A DNA stretch of 64,000 nt from Planctomicrobium piriforme (GCF_900113665.1 NZ_FOQD01000003.1:124001-188000), one strand, 5' to 3'; positions 25,501 through 34,351 are shown, numbered from the stretch's first letter. Made by a program: numbers and translations. The notes: generated from the sequence alone by a model not told the origin.

Positions 25501-26499
25501 ATGTTCCGAAATCGAACCTGGTTTCGTCTCTTGGCGAGCGTGTTCCTCACGGCGGCAGGCGCGCTTTCAGCCTGGGCGGAGGAGTCGTATGACCCGACGC
25601 GTACAGGTGATCTGGAACAGGTCAGTTTCACCGATCTCAAGATTGCGGACGCCGCGCGTCAGCGCGAGGTGCCGATTCGGGTGTATCTGGGCACTCAGAC
25701 AACGCCGTCGCCCGTCATTCTCTTCAGCCCTGGCCTGGGGGGCTCGCGTGAGTTTTATGGGTATGTCGCCAAGCCTTGGGCGGCACGGGGGTATTCGGTC
25801 GTGGTGCTACAGCATCCCGGCAGCGACAGTGATGTCTGGCAGCAAGTAAGACCCGCTGACAGAGCGACAGCATTACGGCAGGCAGTGAACCCGCAGAATT
25901 TTCTGCTCCGCGCCCAGGACGTGAGCGTCGTTCTCGACCAGTTACAGGCCTGGAGCCAAATACCCCGGCACGCGGTCGGGCAGCGTCTTGATCTAGGCCG
26001 CGTCGGGATGTCCGGACATTCATTTGGCGCAGTCACCACTCAATCTGTCAGCGGCGAACGGTTTGGCCGTGCCGCAAAATCACTGACCGATGCCAGAATC
26101 AAAGCAGCGATTGCGATGAGCCCCAGCGTGCCGCGGCAGGGGGATGCGAAGCTCGCATTCGGGGACGTAAAGATCCCCTGGCTATTGATGACTGGCACCA
26201 AAGACGATTCCCCCATCGGCAACGTCGATGTCGCATCGCGCCTCGCCGTCTTCCCCACGCTGCCGCCCGGCGAGAAGTACGAACTGGTCCTCAACAACGC
26301 CGAGCACTCCGCATTCTCCGACCGCGCCTTGGCTGGCGACCGCAGCACCCGCAATCCGAATCACCACAAAGCAATCATCGCCATCAGCACCGCGTTCTGG
26401 GACGCGTATTTGAAAGAAGACGCAGCGGCGAAAGCGTGGCTGGACGGGGCGGGTGCGAAGTCGGCGCTGGAGAGTGGGGACCGGTGGCAGGTGAAGTGA
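25501..26499 (+). CDS. Exported alpha/beta hydrolase (dienelactone or PAF-acetylhydrolase type)
   Basis: The fold is a serine hydrolase. A signal peptide (RLLASVFLTAAGALSAWA) is followed by VILFSPGLGGSREFYGY, which holds the oxyanion region. The nucleophile elbow is MSGHSFGAVT. The acid is probably the Asp in MTGTKDDSP, and the His is in NAEHSAFSD. ATG 25501 is chosen because it starts the signal peptide. An in-frame TTG at 25435 is less likely. The product has 332 residues. The substrate is unknown, with ester or lipid likely. Confidence 0.87.
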   Translation: MFRNRTWFRLLASVFLTAAGALSAWAEESYDPTRTGDLEQVSFTDLKIADAARQREVPIRVYLGTQTTPSPVILFSPGLGGSREFYGYVAKPWAARGYSVVVLQHPGSDSDVWQQVRPADRATALRQAVNPQNFLLRAQDVSVVLDQLQAWSQIPRHAVGQRLDLGRVGMSGHSFGAVTTQSVSGERFGRAAKSLTDARIKAAIAMSPSVPRQGDAKLAFGDVKIPWLLMTGTKDDSPIGNVDVASRLAVFPTLPPGEKYELVLNNAEHSAFSDRALAGDRSTRNPNHHKAIIAISTAFWDAYLKEDAAAKAWLDGAGAKSALESGDRWQVK

Positions 26500-26599
26500 A
26501 AAAGAGACTCGTAAAATCCCCCTGCCGACAACGCGATCACCGTCACTAATCGGAGCGTTTTCTATCGGGCGGTAAGCAAATCTAAGGTAGGCTTCGAAC

Positions 26600-26968
26600 T
26601 CACTCGGCGTCGGAATCGCGAGAATCAGCGCGAAAGCCGCGACTTATCTCAGTCCCAGCAAGCACCATACAGCTTGCCATCGCTGCACCAATTGCCGTCG
26701 TCATCATTCCCAAGACAATCCATCCTTGCGAAGAAAGATGCAGTACGAACGCGATTGCAAGCACCTGACCAGCCCACATTCCTAGAAACGTGCCCCAGAA
26801 CATGTCGGACCGCTTCGCGCGACTCACAAATCCAACTGCGGGCGAAATGCCCAGAACGACTAGATACAAGAAACCATCCCAAGGCTGCACTTCTCCGGCG
26901 AGCGACTTTGAAAATGCCCACAAGCAGAAGCCCAAGACGAAATAGAGATTCAAAAACCTCACAAACAT
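26600..26968 (-). CDS. Small membrane protein, unknown function
   Basis: The 122-residue product has about four hydrophobic stretches (FLNLYFVLGFCLWAF, GFLYLVVLGISPAVGFV, FLGMWAGQVLAIAFVLHL, IVLGMMTTAIGAAMASCMVL) and an acidic tail. No family is recognised. It is preceded 35 bases upstream by the end of the PIN toxin gene on the same strand and could be the last gene of that transcript. Confidence 0.6.
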   Translation of the reverse strand: MFVRFLNLYFVLGFCLWAFSKSLAGEVQPWDGFLYLVVLGISPAVGFVSRAKRSDMFWGTFLGMWAGQVLAIAFVLHLSSQGWIVLGMMTTAIGAAMASCMVLAGTEISRGFRADSRDSDAE

Positions 26969-27003
26969 TTGCTATCGCCCATCGCCTGCTTCAAGCAGGG
27001 CAT

Positions 27004-27459
27004 TCAGGGACTGGATCGTCTCGTCGGATCGATCCAGATCCGGTCGATGAATTTTCCCTGAAGGTGATCAAAGTCTTTATCCGTCGTCAGCAGGGTGGCC
27101 CCAGTCGCCCTAGCAACGGCTGCAATCCAAATGTCATTTTGACCGAGAGGCCGGGCCGGTTTGACGACCTTCTCGCTGAAGTCATCGATCTCGCTGTAAG
27201 CATCCAAAACAGCATCACTGCTGATGTCGATCCAGACCAGTTCCTCCAACGTTTGCTGGAGTTCGTCCTGCTTCCGCTGTCCCCATTTGAGCTTTCTCGC
27301 GAGCGAACGCATTTCACCGATGGTGACGACACAAATTAGACTGCTGGCGAGGGAGGTTCGAAGCTGATACGCGGAATCGATGGATTGCCCTAATTCGCCG
27401 TTCCGCAGCAAATGCACGATGATGTTGGTGTCGAGCAGAAGGCCGGGTGTTCGAGGCAT
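27004..27459 (-). CDS. PIN-domain ribonuclease toxin (VapC type)
   Basis: VapC toxins cleave RNA with Mg2+ bound by four acidic residues. Here the first Asp is in LLLDTNIIVHLL, the Glu in VTIGEMRSL, and the later Asp residues in LGQNDIWIAAV and LTTDKDFDHL. The length of 151 residues fits. ATG 27459 overlaps the stop of the upstream gene as TGATG, so translation is coupled and the upstream gene occupies the antitoxin position. No ordinary 70-90 residue VapB is present. Confidence 0.88.
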   Translation of the reverse strand: MPRTPGLLLDTNIIVHLLRNGELGQSIDSAYQLRTSLASSLICVVTIGEMRSLARKLKWGQRKQDELQQTLEELVWIDISSDAVLDAYSEIDDFSEKVVKPARPLGQNDIWIAAVARATGATLLTTDKDFDHLQGKFIDRIWIDPTRRSSP

Positions 27460-28403
27460 CAACTCATTTCCTTGAGTGCCGCCGCGATTTCTTCGTCGGT
27501 TTCATCACCAGGCCATTTTCCGATGATGCCCGCGACTCCGCGTTTTCCTGCCTGTTCCAACACTGCTTTCCGCAGTTCGACTTTCCTGATTGCAGGCTTG
27601 GGCATGGCTGAAAAGAAGGTATCGTCGTCCGACGCAGGCAACATCTCGTCAGCATCGACTCTCAGCAAGCGACCAGACGGGCGGTAAACTGCCTTACCGA
27701 GAATGAGTACGCGTTTCTCGAAGAGCTCTCGATGGGTACTGAGGTTCCCAGGCGACATCACTCCCCGCATTTCCTGTCCATCGTCCAAGCGAACCGAGAA
27801 CGCTTGCGTGCTGGCCCGAATCATGTCCAGAACACCCACCACCCGAACTCGGTTCGATTTGGGAGTCTGCAAGGACATTTCTCTGGCGGTGCTAATAACC
27901 TCTGTGTTCAAGAGCGCAGGCACGGCCTTTCTGCCTTGCGGGCTGAGAACCGCGAGTTCATGAAAGACGCCATCCAGGCCCGAGCTAAAAGAAGAGAGCG
28001 TTCGAAGCAAACGCCTGTCGAATCGCTCGCTATCCCCGTTGTGAGCAGCGACATCAATCAGAACATCGGAGAGCAGGTCGAAGCCCGTCGTCGATGCATC
28101 GGGCCGGCTGGACCAGTTGAACTCACGCTGGCGAAACAGTTCCGGTGCGGCGTCCCCCAGCGTCGGGCACTCAAACTCCAATGCAGTATCTTCGTATCCC
28201 GAGAATCCAGTCAGTCGGATATCCGCCATCCGCTCAAGCCATTTAGGAATTTTACCTCTGGCTTTGCTGCGTCCCTCGAACGCCATGCGGATGGAACCTG
28301 TGATTGCTTCTGGTAGCAGCCTCAGGATCTCGCCGATCGGCTGCGGGGGGGCTTTGTCACCCCAGGCATCACGGCTCGACAGCAGGATGGTGCTGGTGGT
28401 CAT
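27459..28403 (-). CDS. Large partner of the PIN toxin, candidate unusual antitoxin
   Basis: The 314-residue protein precedes and overlaps the PIN toxin gene by one base. I do not recognise the main body. It holds an N-terminal alpha/beta region (about 1-180) and a region around 180-250 with OB-like strands (NRVRVVGVLDMIRASTQAF, VRLDDGQEMRGVMSP, RVLILGKAVYRPSGRLLRVD). The tail GIIGKWPGDETDEEIAAAL resembles the C-terminal toxin-binding tails of small antitoxins paired with PIN toxins. By position and tail it is probably the antitoxin, with an extra domain that may sense something. Another view is that it is a regulator with a PIN effector. Confidence 0.65.
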   Translation of the reverse strand: MTTSTILLSSRDAWGDKAPPQPIGEILRLLPEAITGSIRMAFEGRSKARGKIPKWLERMADIRLTGFSGYEDTALEFECPTLGDAAPELFRQREFNWSSRPDASTTGFDLLSDVLIDVAAHNGDSERFDRRLLRTLSSFSSGLDGVFHELAVLSPQGRKAVPALLNTEVISTAREMSLQTPKSNRVRVVGVLDMIRASTQAFSVRLDDGQEMRGVMSPGNLSTHRELFEKRVLILGKAVYRPSGRLLRVDADEMLPASDDDTFFSAMPKPAIRKVELRKAVLEQAGKRGVAGIIGKWPGDETDEEIAAALKEMS

Positions 28404-28573
28404 GCTAGCCCCCTTTCACTTTCAGTCGACCGTACACATGGAAATGGCGACCGTATTGATCGCTGATCTCTTCGCATTGGCAACAGTTCTGCCCTATCTA
28501 GAACGAAGCGCTCTGCTCTCTCAGAATACGGTCGATCGTGCGAAATAGGAACAGAACACGCCCCTTCCACCCC

Positions 28574-29605
28574 TCACCACTTCACGGGCTTCGGGTTAAT
28601 CGCGTCCGCTCCCATCTGGTGCCAGTACGGGTACGCCGGGAGTTTGCGGCTCGCGTCGTCGAGTTTGGTGATTTGATCTGGTGTGAGCGTCCAGCCGGTC
28701 GCGCCCAGGTTTTGGCGGAGCTGCTCTTCGTTTCTGGCGCCGATCACGATGTTGACGACGCTCGGACGCTGGAGCAGCCAGCTCAAGGCGACTTGAGAGA
28801 CCGTTTTTTCGGTTTCTTTTGACACGTCCAGCAGGGCATCGACCACGGTGTAAAGGTACTCGTCATCAACCTGTGGGCCAGCTTCGCCGCCGCCGGATTT
28901 GATGCGGCCTTCCGGGAGCGGCTGATCGCGACGGATCTTACCGGTGAGGCGGCCCCAGCCGAGCGGGCTCCAGACCATCAGTCCAAGTCCCTGGTCGAGC
29001 GCCAGCGGCATCAGTTCCCATTCATAGTCGCGGCCGATGAGCGAATAGTAGCCCTGGTAAGCCACATAGCGGCCCAGCCCGTATTTCTCGGACGTGGCGA
29101 GCGACTTCATGACGTGCCAGCCGGAGAAGTTCGAGCAGCCGATGTAGCGGATCTTTCCGGACGTGATGAGATCGTCGAGCACCCGAAGAGTCTCTTCAAC
29201 CGGAGTCAGGGCATCGAAGCCGTGCATGAAGTAAAGATCGATGTGATCGGTTCCCAGTCGTTTGAGACTGGCTTCACATTCGTTGAGCAGATGTCGACGG
29301 GACGAACCGCGATCGTTCGGGCCGTCGCCCATCGGGAACGTCGCCTTGGTCGAGATGAGGGCTTTGTCCCGTTTCCCCTGCAGCGCCTTGCCGAGGATGC
29401 GTTCTGAATCCCCTTGCGAGTAGACGTTGGCGGTGTCGAAGAAGTTGACGCCATGCTCGAAACAGATGTCGACCAGTCGGGTCGCTTCCTTGTCGTCGGT
29501 GGTGCCCCATTTCTTGAAGAAGTCGTTCGTGCCGCCGAAAGTGCCTGTGCCAAAGCTCAGGACGGGAACATGCAGGCCAGAACGTCCAAGTTGTCGAGTC
29601 TCCAC
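28574..29605 (-). CDS. Aldo/keto reductase
   Basis: This is an NADPH-dependent reductase with a TIM barrel of the AKR superfamily. It contains GVNFFDTANVYSQGDSE with catalytic Asp and Tyr, LISTKATF with Lys, DLYFMHGFD with His, and the cofactor region VIGARNEEQLRQNLGA. GTG 29605 (VETRQLGRSGLHV) is the best start, because AAGGAG lies exactly 7 bases upstream. A GTG at 29629 would place that ribosome binding site inside the gene. With this start the product has 343 residues. The physiological substrate is unknown. Confidence 0.9.
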   Translation of the reverse strand: METRQLGRSGLHVPVLSFGTGTFGGTNDFFKKWGTTDDKEATRLVDICFEHGVNFFDTANVYSQGDSERILGKALQGKRDKALISTKATFPMGDGPNDRGSSRRHLLNECEASLKRLGTDHIDLYFMHGFDALTPVEETLRVLDDLITSGKIRYIGCSNFSGWHVMKSLATSEKYGLGRYVAYQGYYSLIGRDYEWELMPLALDQGLGLMVWSPLGWGRLTGKIRRDQPLPEGRIKSGGGEAGPQVDDEYLYTVVDALLDVSKETEKTVSQVALSWLLQRPSVVNIVIGARNEEQLRQNLGATGWTLTPDQITKLDDASRKLPAYPYWHQMGADAINPKPVKW

Positions 29606-29626
29606 GGGGTAGCTCCTTGATGAGTT

Positions 29627-29672
29627 CACAGTTTTCAGTCGTCAGTTATCAGTCAGACTGAAAACTGATTAC
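29627..29672. repeat. Period-7 TCAGTCG-flavour repeat forming a hairpin
   Basis: CAGTTTTCAGTC (29629-29640) is perfectly inverted as GACTGAAAACTG (29656-29667). Between the ligD stop and the aldo/keto reductase start on the minus strand it could act as a terminator-like or processing hairpin. Confidence 0.7.
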
Positions 29673-29699
29673 CAATCGCACAACTTCTATTCTTAAAAG

Positions 29700-32471
29700 T
29701 CAGTCACGGCCCACGCGTTGTATTCTCGCATCTGTCAGCGATTGACGCACCTGAAAGAAGCCCTCCCAGGGATCATCCTTCAGTGAACTCAGGCGTTTGC
29801 GCAGATTGAGAACCGTGTATTGATTGGGTTTCAGACTCGGCGACAGTTCGTCCCAGCGGAGCGGCGTGGCGACGGGCGCGCCGGCGCGAGCCCTGGTGGA
29901 GTAGCTGGCAACTGCAGTCGCACCCCGCCCGTTGCGGAGATAGTCGATGAAGATCCGCCCCTTTCGCTTCGCCTTACTCATCGTGTCGATGTAGAGATCA
30001 GGCGAGTCATGCATCATGGAGGTCGCAATGGCATGGGTGAAGTCTTTGACTTCGTCCCAACTGCGACGGCGGGTGAGCGGCACGACGACATGCAGCCCTT
30101 TGCCGCCGGACGTGCGGAGAAACGATTCGAGGCCAATCGTCTTTAAGCGGTCGCGAACTTCACGAACGCCGTTGACGACCTGTTCCCATGTCGCTTCCTC
30201 GCCAGGGTCAAGATCGAAGACGAGCCTGTCGGGGAGTTCGATATTGTCTTCCCGCGCCCCCCAGGTGTGAAACTCAAGCACTCCCCACTGCACGAGCGAG
30301 ATGAGACCTGTCACATCGTGAATCAACAGGTAGTCGTCCGTCCCCTGTTTCTCTTTGATAGCGATCGTGCTGACGCCTGCCGGCAGGTTGCCGTCGAGAT
30401 GCTTCTGATAGAAACACTGGCCGGTCTGACCGCCGGGGCAGCGGACCAGAGTGAGGGGACGCCCGATGACATGCGGGAGAATCCAGTCGGCGATGTCGAC
30501 ATAGAATTGTGCAAGGTCAGCCTTGGTGATGTTCGCATCGGGATAGAGAACACGATCGGGATGTGTAATCGCGACGCCGGCAAGTTGGGTTTCGCCGCTG
30601 TCGGTCTGAGTGCGTGACTTCGAACTCCCCTCGCCCCTGTCCTCGTGGGAGAGGGGCAGGGGGTGAGGGGGCGAATTGTCGGTCGACTTGACCCTACTGG
30701 TCCTTGTTCCTTTCTTGCCGATCCCCTTTGAAGACCGTATCTGTGAAGACGACTTGCGATCCGGGGAGGTCATGGCGCGTTCCCGAGTGATCTGTTTTGC
30801 GGGTTTGTCGTCCCGCAGGCCCTTGAATGAGGGGTGACGCAGTGCATTGTCGTCGGTCCACTCGCTGAACTCGACTTCAGCCACGAGCTGCGGTTCGGTC
30901 CAACTCGCCAATTGCCGCTTGATGGCGGTTGGAACCTTCACGAACGGGCACGTTTTGCGACTCCGCTTTTCCAGCGCCGGCAGCATCTGCTTGAGTGTCT
31001 CGTCAGTGAAGCCGGTGCCGACCTTGCCGCAATACTGGAGTTCACCGTTGTCGTGATAACCCAGGAGCAAGGCTCCGAAGCCTGATCGCGCACCGCTTGG
31101 CCGTGTATATCCGCCAATCACAAATTCCTGCCGCTTCAGGCATTTGGATTTCACCCAGCTCTTCGTCCTGCCGGACTGGTAGTGGCTGTCGAGCTGTTTG
31201 GAGACGATCCCTTCCAGTTCATGTCGGCACGACTGCCTGAGAACGTCGGCGCCCGCCCCTTGAATGTGGTCGCTGTAGCGGAGCATTCCGTCGTTGCCGG
31301 GATCGACTTGCTTCAGCAGTGACTCCAGCACCTGTTTGCGATCGATGAGCCTGGCGGCGCGGAGATCATGACCATTGCAGTATGGCACATCGAAAAGGTA
31401 ATAGACGAAGTCCGCCGAGTCGCTCGCCTTGAGAGCGTTCTGCAGCCGCTGAAAGTCGGGCTTTCCATCTTCTCGCAGCAGCACGACTTCTCCATCCAAC
31501 ACCGCGGATTCGACCGGCAGCAGGCCGACGGCTTTGGCGAGGGGCGCGAACTTCTTCGTCCAGTCATTGCCGTTTCTGGTCATGAGGCGGACTTGTCCGT
31601 CCTGAAGATGCGCCAGCAGACGATATCCGTCGAACTTCATCTCATGCAGCCAGGCATCTCCGTCTGGTGCGGCCGAGACGAGCGTGGCCAGTTGCGGCTT
31701 CAATTCAGCAGGGAAGGGAGCTTTGCGAGCCCCTTTGATCCCTTTCAACCTCCCCTCGCCCCTGTCCTCAGGGGAGAGGGGCTGGGGGTGAGGGGAGGGA
31801 TTGTGACTCGATGTGCTTTTGTGAACATCAACTCTGCCAGCACTCCTCTTCTTCGCCGCCCCCTTCCTCGCCGCAGGCTTGCTCGTCCAAACTTTGTCTC
31901 CAGCGGCGGCGATTTCATCGAGACCCCGGTCGGAAAGCACGCTGCGCGGTGCTTCGGCGGTCACGTTGTACTCGTCCTCCGGCAGGGCGTATTCGTCTTT
32001 CTCCTTAATCAAGAGCCAGTTCTTGCCGTCGTCGCCGGCCTTCCCGTGCATGCGAATCAGCGCCCAGTTCCCCTGGAGTTTCTCACCGTGCAGGGTGAAT
32101 TTGAGTTTTCCGTCCGCATAATTCTGCTCGGCGTCGCCAATCGATTCCCAAGTCCCGCGGTCCCAGAGCATGACCGTCCCGCCGCCGTATTCGCCATGCG
32201 GAATGATGCCTTCAAAGTCCCCGTAAGCGACCGGGTGGTCTTCCACATGGACAGCGAGCTGCTTGTGGCCTGGATCAAACGACGGCCCCTTGGGGACCGC
32301 CCAACTCTTCAGCGTGCCATCGAGTTCCAGCCGGAAGTCGTAATGCAGCCGGCTCGCCGCATGTTTCTGGATGACGTACAGCAACTGACCTGGCCGGGCA
32401 GTCCCTCGACCTGCGGCAGGCTCTGCCGTCTTTTCGAAATTGCGTTTCTGCTTGTATTTCGCCAGTGACAT
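29700..32471 (-). CDS. ligD: DNA ligase D with phosphoesterase, ligase and polymerase domains
   Basis: LigD repairs double-strand breaks by non-homologous end joining together with Ku. The order here is 3'-phosphoesterase (about 25-175, with HYDFRLELDG and GIIPHGEYGGG), ATP-dependent ligase (catalytic Lys279 in EMKFDGYRLL) and then primase-like polymerase (VFDLDPGEEATW, SGGKGLHVVVPL). The start ATG 32471 has GGAG 5 bases upstream, and 923 residues result. Both interdomain linkers contain a nearly identical peptide (PHPQPLSPEDRGEG near 228-242 and PHPLPLSHEDRGEG near 602-616). It is encoded by an inserted dispersed DNA repeat. No ku gene is in the window. Confidence 0.95.
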   Translation of the reverse strand: MSLAKYKQKRNFEKTAEPAAGRGTARPGQLLYVIQKHAASRLHYDFRLELDGTLKSWAVPKGPSFDPGHKQLAVHVEDHPVAYGDFEGIIPHGEYGGGTVMLWDRGTWESIGDAEQNYADGKLKFTLHGEKLQGNWALIRMHGKAGDDGKNWLLIKEKDEYALPEDEYNVTAEAPRSVLSDRGLDEIAAAGDKVWTSKPAARKGAAKKRSAGRVDVHKSTSSHNPSPHPQPLSPEDRGEGRLKGIKGARKAPFPAELKPQLATLVSAAPDGDAWLHEMKFDGYRLLAHLQDGQVRLMTRNGNDWTKKFAPLAKAVGLLPVESAVLDGEVVLLREDGKPDFQRLQNALKASDSADFVYYLFDVPYCNGHDLRAARLIDRKQVLESLLKQVDPGNDGMLRYSDHIQGAGADVLRQSCRHELEGIVSKQLDSHYQSGRTKSWVKSKCLKRQEFVIGGYTRPSGARSGFGALLLGYHDNGELQYCGKVGTGFTDETLKQMLPALEKRSRKTCPFVKVPTAIKRQLASWTEPQLVAEVEFSEWTDDNALRHPSFKGLRDDKPAKQITRERAMTSPDRKSSSQIRSSKGIGKKGTRTSRVKSTDNSPPHPLPLSHEDRGEGSSKSRTQTDSGETQLAGVAITHPDRVLYPDANITKADLAQFYVDIADWILPHVIGRPLTLVRCPGGQTGQCFYQKHLDGNLPAGVSTIAIKEKQGTDDYLLIHDVTGLISLVQWGVLEFHTWGAREDNIELPDRLVFDLDPGEEATWEQVVNGVREVRDRLKTIGLESFLRTSGGKGLHVVVPLTRRRSWDEVKDFTHAIATSMMHDSPDLYIDTMSKAKRKGRIFIDYLRNGRGATAVASYSTRARAGAPVATPLRWDELSPSLKPNQYTVLNLRKRLSSLKDDPWEGFFQVRQSLTDARIQRVGRD
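30625..30670. repeat. GC-rich dispersed repeat inside ligD, second copy
   Basis: CTCCCCTCGCCCCTGTCCTC and GTGGGAGAGGGGCAGGGGGT followed by GAGGGG is a near copy of 31751-31796. It encodes the linker between the ligase and polymerase domains. Confidence 0.85.
31751..31796. repeat. GC-rich dispersed repeat inside ligD, first copy
   Basis: TCCCCTCGCCCCTGTCCTCA followed by GGGGAGAGGGGCTGGGGGTG and AGGGGA matches the other copy with few changes and in the same reading frame. It encodes the linker between the phosphoesterase and ligase domains. Confidence 0.85.
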
Positions 32472-32533
32472 GTGCGCTCCAGACTGCTCGAACTCGATCA
32501 TCGGCGATCCCGCACAAGGGTCAAGCGGTGAAA

Positions 32534-32652
32534 GTCGTCAGTCATCAGTCGTCAGTTTTCAGTTTGAAACGTGGGTGTCGGAATGTTCGTTTTGACGTCA
32601 AACGTGATCCGGTTTGGAACTGATGACTGACTACTGAAAACTGACAACTCCA
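32534..32652. repeat. Inverted pair of period-7 TCAGTCG arrays
   Basis: The left array GTCGTCA-GTCATCA-GTCGTCA-GTTTTCA (32534-32561) and right array AACTGAT-GACTGAC-TACTGAA-AACTGAC (32618-32645) are inverted copies. GTCAGTTTTCAGT (32551-32563) matches ACTGAAAACTGAC (32633-32645) perfectly. GTCAGTCATCAGT (32537-32549) is inverted at 32619-32631. It lies between divergent ligD and the YciE-like gene. Confidence 0.8.
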
Positions 32653-32736
32653 CTGGCAGCGGTATGGAACTTGCCTGACGTTGTAGCGTGTTGAGTGCGG
32701 AGTATTTTGAAATTGGATTGCCAGGAGGAAATTGCC

Positions 32737-33249
32737 ATGTCGTTACAGTCTCTGGGAGATGCCTTCCTTGATGAGCTGCGTGATGTGTTGAGTGCAGAAA
32801 AACAACTTTTGAAAGCCCTGCCGAAGATGGCGAAAGCGGCCAGCAGTGAAGATCTGCGGTCAGCCCTTGAGCAGCACCTGGAAGAGACCAAGGGTCAAGT
32901 CGAGCGTCTTGAGCAGGTGTTCGAATCGCTCGACCAGAAGCCTCGCGCCAAGAAGTGCGATGCGATGGCGGGCATTCTGGAAGAAGGAGCTTCAATTCTC
33001 GAAGAAGACGCCACGCCGGAAGTGCTGGACGCTCTGATTATCGCTGCCGCCCAGAAAGTCGAGCACTACGAAATCGCCACTTACGGCACCCTTTGTGCCT
33101 GGGCAGAAGCTCTCGAATATAAGCCGGCTCTGAAACTGCTGAAAGCCACCATGGCCGAAGAAGAAACCGCCGACAAAAACCTCTCAATACTGTCTGAAAC
33201 TATCAATGAACTCGCTCTGGCTCCGGCGGAAGTCGAAGCGGACGAGTAA
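32737..33249 (+). CDS. YciE-like ferritin-fold protein (DUF892)
   Basis: DUF892 proteins form four-helix ferritin-like bundles linked to stress responses. The start ATG 32737 is set by AGGAGGA 7 bases upstream. The family signature LGDAFLDELRDVLSAEKQLL opens the protein. Metal-binding Glu and His candidates are in HLEETKGQVERLEQVFE, KVEHYEIATYGTL and MAEEETADKNLS. It has 170 residues. A strong terminator follows at 33279. Confidence 0.92.
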   Translation: MSLQSLGDAFLDELRDVLSAEKQLLKALPKMAKAASSEDLRSALEQHLEETKGQVERLEQVFESLDQKPRAKKCDAMAGILEEGASILEEDATPEVLDALIIAAAQKVEHYEIATYGTLCAWAEALEYKPALKLLKATMAEEETADKNLSILSETINELALAPAEVEADE

Positions 33250-33635
33250 TCATTCGCGTCTGGAACAAGTTGAACTCGCCGCGAGCTCCTGAAGTTGATT
33301 TCAGGGGCTCGCGGTGTTTCATGCCTGCGAATTGACCTGGCATTGCCGTCCATGAAAACTGACTGCACGCTGAACGGGCGCGATGTTCTCAGAGCGACCA
33401 GAATTCCATCGGCGATCAATTGTCCACCTCGACTTCATCACGTCTTTTCCGGTTTTTTCCTACAAAAGCTGAAGTGCGGCATCGTCGTTGCAAACAGTTC
33501 ACAACCATTGAAACCTGTCAGTTGCAGGTTTCGCACAGGGCCGTCCCGCAGCGCACAGCCGCGGCGAAGGGTCTCTTGTCCGTACACGCTGTGGGGGCGG
33601 TACGCGACCAGTCTCAATACGCAAGGAGTCGAATC
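33250..33635. other. 386-base gap before the PRC-barrel gene
   Basis: Apart from the terminator at 33279-33320 I see no gene. The 3' part probably holds the promoter of the PRC-barrel gene, but no standard boxes are clear. Confidence 0.35.
33279..33320 (+). terminator. Rho-independent terminator after the YciE-like gene
   Basis: A 15-bp stem CCGCGAGCTCCTGAA / TTCAGGGGCTCGCGG has one wobble and a 6-base loop. It is followed by TGTTTC, a weak T tract. Confidence 0.65.
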
Positions 33636-34274
33636 ATGAAGAGGGTCTGGGGAGTCATTGTCAGCAGCGCGTTACTGGCTGGCGGAGCAGCGTCTGCTCA
33701 GGATGTTCAGGTCCAGCTGAAGGATGGCCGGAACGCACCTATCCAAGGACAGGGAACGGTTCCAGGCAATCAAGTACAGAGCAACCAGAACAGCCAGCAG
33801 GCTGATCCAAACCGCCAAGGTTCGCAGATTCAGGTTGACGCCCGACGCGTGGATCCAGGCGCGACTGACTCTGTTGTTCGCGCAAGTACGCTGATTGGCT
33901 CGCAACTGCTGGATTCCAACGGTCAGTCGCTCGGTAAGATCAGCGATCTGGTGCTGGATCTGAATTCTCAGTCCATTCAGTATGTGGTGCTCGATGCCCA
34001 GCAAGCGGATTCCTACATCGCGGTGCCGCCGACGGTGCTGAACACCCGCTATGAGAACAACAACGCTCAGGTGATCACCACTGTGCCGGCCGACCAGTTC
34101 CGTCAGGCTCCGACGTTCACTCGCAGCCAGTGGAGCGCCCGCGGCTTCGACCCGCAGTGGACGCAGCGCAACAACACGTTCTATCAGCAGTACTCACGCA
34201 CTCCGAACGCTGTTGACCGCCAGTTGAACCGCCAGGAAAATCGCCTGGAACGCAAGATTGATCGGGTAAACTAG
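33636..34274 (+). CDS. Exported PRC-barrel protein
   Basis: PRC-barrels are small beta barrels found in photosynthetic reaction centre H subunits, RimM and many stress proteins. AAGGAG 7 bases before ATG 33636 fixes the start. A signal peptide (RVWGVIVSSALLAGGAASA) is followed by a Gln/Asn-rich linker. The PRC domain at about 85-150 includes LIGSQLLDSNGQSLGKISDL and QYVVLDAQQADSYIAVP. The tail is Gln/Arg/Asn-rich. It has 212 residues and is periplasmic or extracytoplasmic. Function unknown. Confidence 0.87.
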   Translation: MKRVWGVIVSSALLAGGAASAQDVQVQLKDGRNAPIQGQGTVPGNQVQSNQNSQQADPNRQGSQIQVDARRVDPGATDSVVRASTLIGSQLLDSNGQSLGKISDLVLDLNSQSIQYVVLDAQQADSYIAVPPTVLNTRYENNNAQVITTVPADQFRQAPTFTRSQWSARGFDPQWTQRNNTFYQQYSRTPNAVDRQLNRQENRLERKIDRVN

Positions 34275-34305
34275 AGCAGTTTATTCTACCGTGTGAATGC
34301 TACGG

Positions 34306-34348
34306 AAAAGGCCGTGCCAGCGAGATGTCGCCGGCGCGGCCTTTTTTT
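34306..34348 (+). terminator. Rho-independent terminator after the PRC-barrel gene
   Basis: AAAAGGCCGTGCC pairs with GGCGCGGCCTTTT around an inner GCGA/TCGC stem and is followed by seven T. The last Ts merge into the following ATTTGTC array. Confidence 0.85.
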
Positions 34349-34351
34349 GTC

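Noticed and set aside
33420..33635. N-terminal extension of the PRC-barrel protein
   Set aside because: The AAGGAG ribosome binding site and signal peptide both place the start at 33636.
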